From Engraulis encrasicolus (Eukaryota; Chordata; Actinopteri; Clupeiformes; Engraulidae), in contig NC_085860.1 of the NCBI RefSeq assembly GCF_034702125.1, positions 54,276,833 through 54,340,832 of the forward strand: a stretch of DNA of 64,000 bases, written 5' to 3'. The notes under the pieces were generated by a model. It did not search any database. It was not told the DNA's origin and was given only the letters and a program-made list of their open reading frames with translations. Each line of letters opens with the position of its first letter. Position 1 is the stretch's first letter. Made by a program: the position numbers and the translations under genes. Positions 63,740 to 64,000 of the stretch are shown here, in pieces.

Positions 63740-64000
63740 GCGCGCACATACACACACGCATGCGCATACACACACGCACACACACACACACGCATACGCA
63801 CACGCACACGCACGCACACACACACACACCTCCTCCTCATGTTCCTCCCACCTAATTATTTATTTATCCTCCTCCTCTTCCTCACCTCCCTCTCCTCCTC
63901 CTCCTCACTTCTCTCCCTCTTCTCCTCCTCCTCATCCTCCCTTCTCTCCCTCTTCTCCTCCTCCTCCTCCTCACCTTCATCTTCAGTATGAAGGCTTGTC
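54532..64000 (-). CDS. liph: liph-type lipase (membrane-associated phosphatidic acid-selective PLA1); C-terminal ~316 aa, nine exons
   Basis: Secreted/membrane-associated phospholipase A1 that makes 2-acyl lysophosphatidic acid. Exons on the minus strand: 64000-63975 (cut by the window edge), 61767-61659, 60060-59959, 59701-59612, 59175-59008, 58677-58588, 56588-56480, 56055-55882, 54616-54532 (TGA). All phases close. Catalytic Ser sits in [14 protein letters not shown], Asp in ALDPAGPEF, His in [11 protein letters not shown]. The two lid cysteines (QPGC...KC) enclose 12 residues, the short lid of LIPH/LIPI/PLA1A, unlike the long lid of triglyceride lipases. The C-terminal PLAT-like domain holds VDIVTWN and [15 protein letters not shown]. 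The end, RPMCRFDLL...FRPIPC, aligns with human LIPH (451 aa). LIPI is the nearest alternative, and LIPH fits the recalled sequence best. The 5' exons lie beyond the window. Confidence 0.93.
55170..55592. repeat. interspersed repeat rich in GTACTT/AAGTAC
   Basis: Imperfect inverted ends 'gttgtacagtagcgaagtag' and '...cagtactctgctctac' with many tacttttac units. In the last liph intron. Confidence 0.5.
56361..56453. repeat. (TG)n microsatellite, ~93 bp
   Basis: Pure run in a liph intron, beside the donor at 56480. Confidence 0.98.
57363..57730. mobile_element. hAT-type MITE with perfect 8-bp target duplication
   Basis: Termini TAGGGCTGTCC and CCCAGCCCTA with subterminal cgattagtcga motifs. 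Flanks CTCAAGTC at 57355-57362 and 57731-57738 are identical. In a liph intron. Confidence 0.9.
59008..59175 (-). CDS. liph: liph exon with catalytic histidine
   Basis: Encodes [20 protein letters not shown], then an eight-residue-scale cysteine cluster (C-x2-C and C) and an NRT glycosylation sequon. His in CDHQRS completes the triad. Confidence 0.95.
59265..59428 (-). repeat. tRNA-Gly-like SINE, diverged
   Basis: 'gaatgacaggaaatgagtgt' and a head remnant near 59370-59425. In a liph intron. Confidence 0.5.
59612..59701 (-). CDS. liph: liph exon with first lid cysteine
   Basis: Encodes [18 protein letters not shown] then [13 protein letters not shown], nearly identical to human LIPH in this region. 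Donor CTATCTG|gtgaga, phase 1. Confidence 0.95.
60673..60908 (-). repeat. tRNA-derived SINE with (ATTAC)n end
   Basis: Complement of a head ending GGGGCAGTCATGGCCTAAC. B box GGTTCAAATCCC, tail motif tccaaagcgacttacag, then (cattac)n at 60669-60705. In a liph intron. Confidence 0.82.
61659..61767 (-). CDS. liph: liph exon with nucleophilic serine
   Basis: Encodes [13 protein letters not shown] then [12 protein letters not shown], with the GxSxG pentapeptide, and a NSS N-glycosylation sequon. Acceptor catag|GACCAT preceded by (CT)n; donor CACAG|gtgaga, phase 1. Confidence 0.95.
61778..61866. repeat. (GA)n microsatellite, ~88 bp
   Basis: On the liph sense strand this is (CT)n running into the acceptor of the serine exon (61767). 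Confidence 0.98.
61956..62205. repeat. interspersed ~245-bp repeat, copy 3
   Basis: Starts gtagcctgattatcatcgac and ends acagcctggctac. The same internal cttggtctgaccaagagca tract. In a liph intron. Confidence 0.7.
62250..63970. other. liph intron, no gene recognised
   Basis: Largely unique-looking sequence with (AC)n at 63707-63830 and a TCC-rich tract at 63865-63972 that forms the start of the intron on the sense strand. No exon or transposon end was recognised. Confidence 0.4.
63975..64000 (-). CDS. liph: liph exon fragment at window edge
   Basis: Reads QAFILKMK before a donor AAG|gtgagg. Joined to the next exon it aligns without gaps to human EFIDQMLAEGASL. Only 26 bases are in the window. 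Confidence 0.8.

Overview
The window is vertebrate nuclear DNA from a ray-finned fish, probably a teleost. Genes are split into short exons with GT-AG introns. Introns are full of (AC)n, (GA)n and compound microsatellites, short inverted-repeat transposons (several with 8-bp hAT-type target duplications), tRNA-derived SINEs and a decayed Tc1 element. The species cannot be told from sequence alone.

Four protein genes were assembled exon by exon from splice sites, reading phase and similarity recalled from human relatives. (1) Positions 1-7309, + strand: the last ten exons of cdc23 (APC8, an anaphase-promoting-complex TPR subunit). (2) Positions 28968-11187, - strand: the complete coding region of kif20a (mitotic kinesin MKLP2), 17 coding exons, 934 residues, with an upstream untranslated exon and a G2/M-type promoter near 30.45-30.57 kb. 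The two genes are convergent, as KIF20A and CDC23 are in human. (3) Positions 31983-52892, + strand: a 297-residue protein whose C-terminal coiled coil closely resembles that of CIN85/SH3KBP1, but with no SH3 domain in sight. It is divergent from kif20a. (4) Positions 64000-54532, - strand: the C-terminal ~316 residues of a lipase H (liph)-type phospholipase A1, with Ser, Asp and His of the catalytic triad and a short 12-residue lid. It is convergent with gene 3.

The large intron of gene 3 (41.7-50.6 kb) holds a ~6.1-kb composite element with ~1-kb imperfect inverted arms. In and around that intron are five copies of an intron-containing tRNA-Ile(UAU) gene, at least two of them intact.

The most unusual signal is the repeated 'echoing' of exon edges. 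In cdc23 and kif20a, pieces of an exon end plus its splice site are copied once to three times into the neighbouring intron or 3'UTR, each time beside an (AC)n/(TG)n tract. One copy in kif20a would make a frame-preserving 72-nt cassette. Three copies of the cdc23 C-terminal coding segment lie in frame after its stop codon. These could be real microsatellite-driven duplications or assembly artefacts, and long reads would decide.
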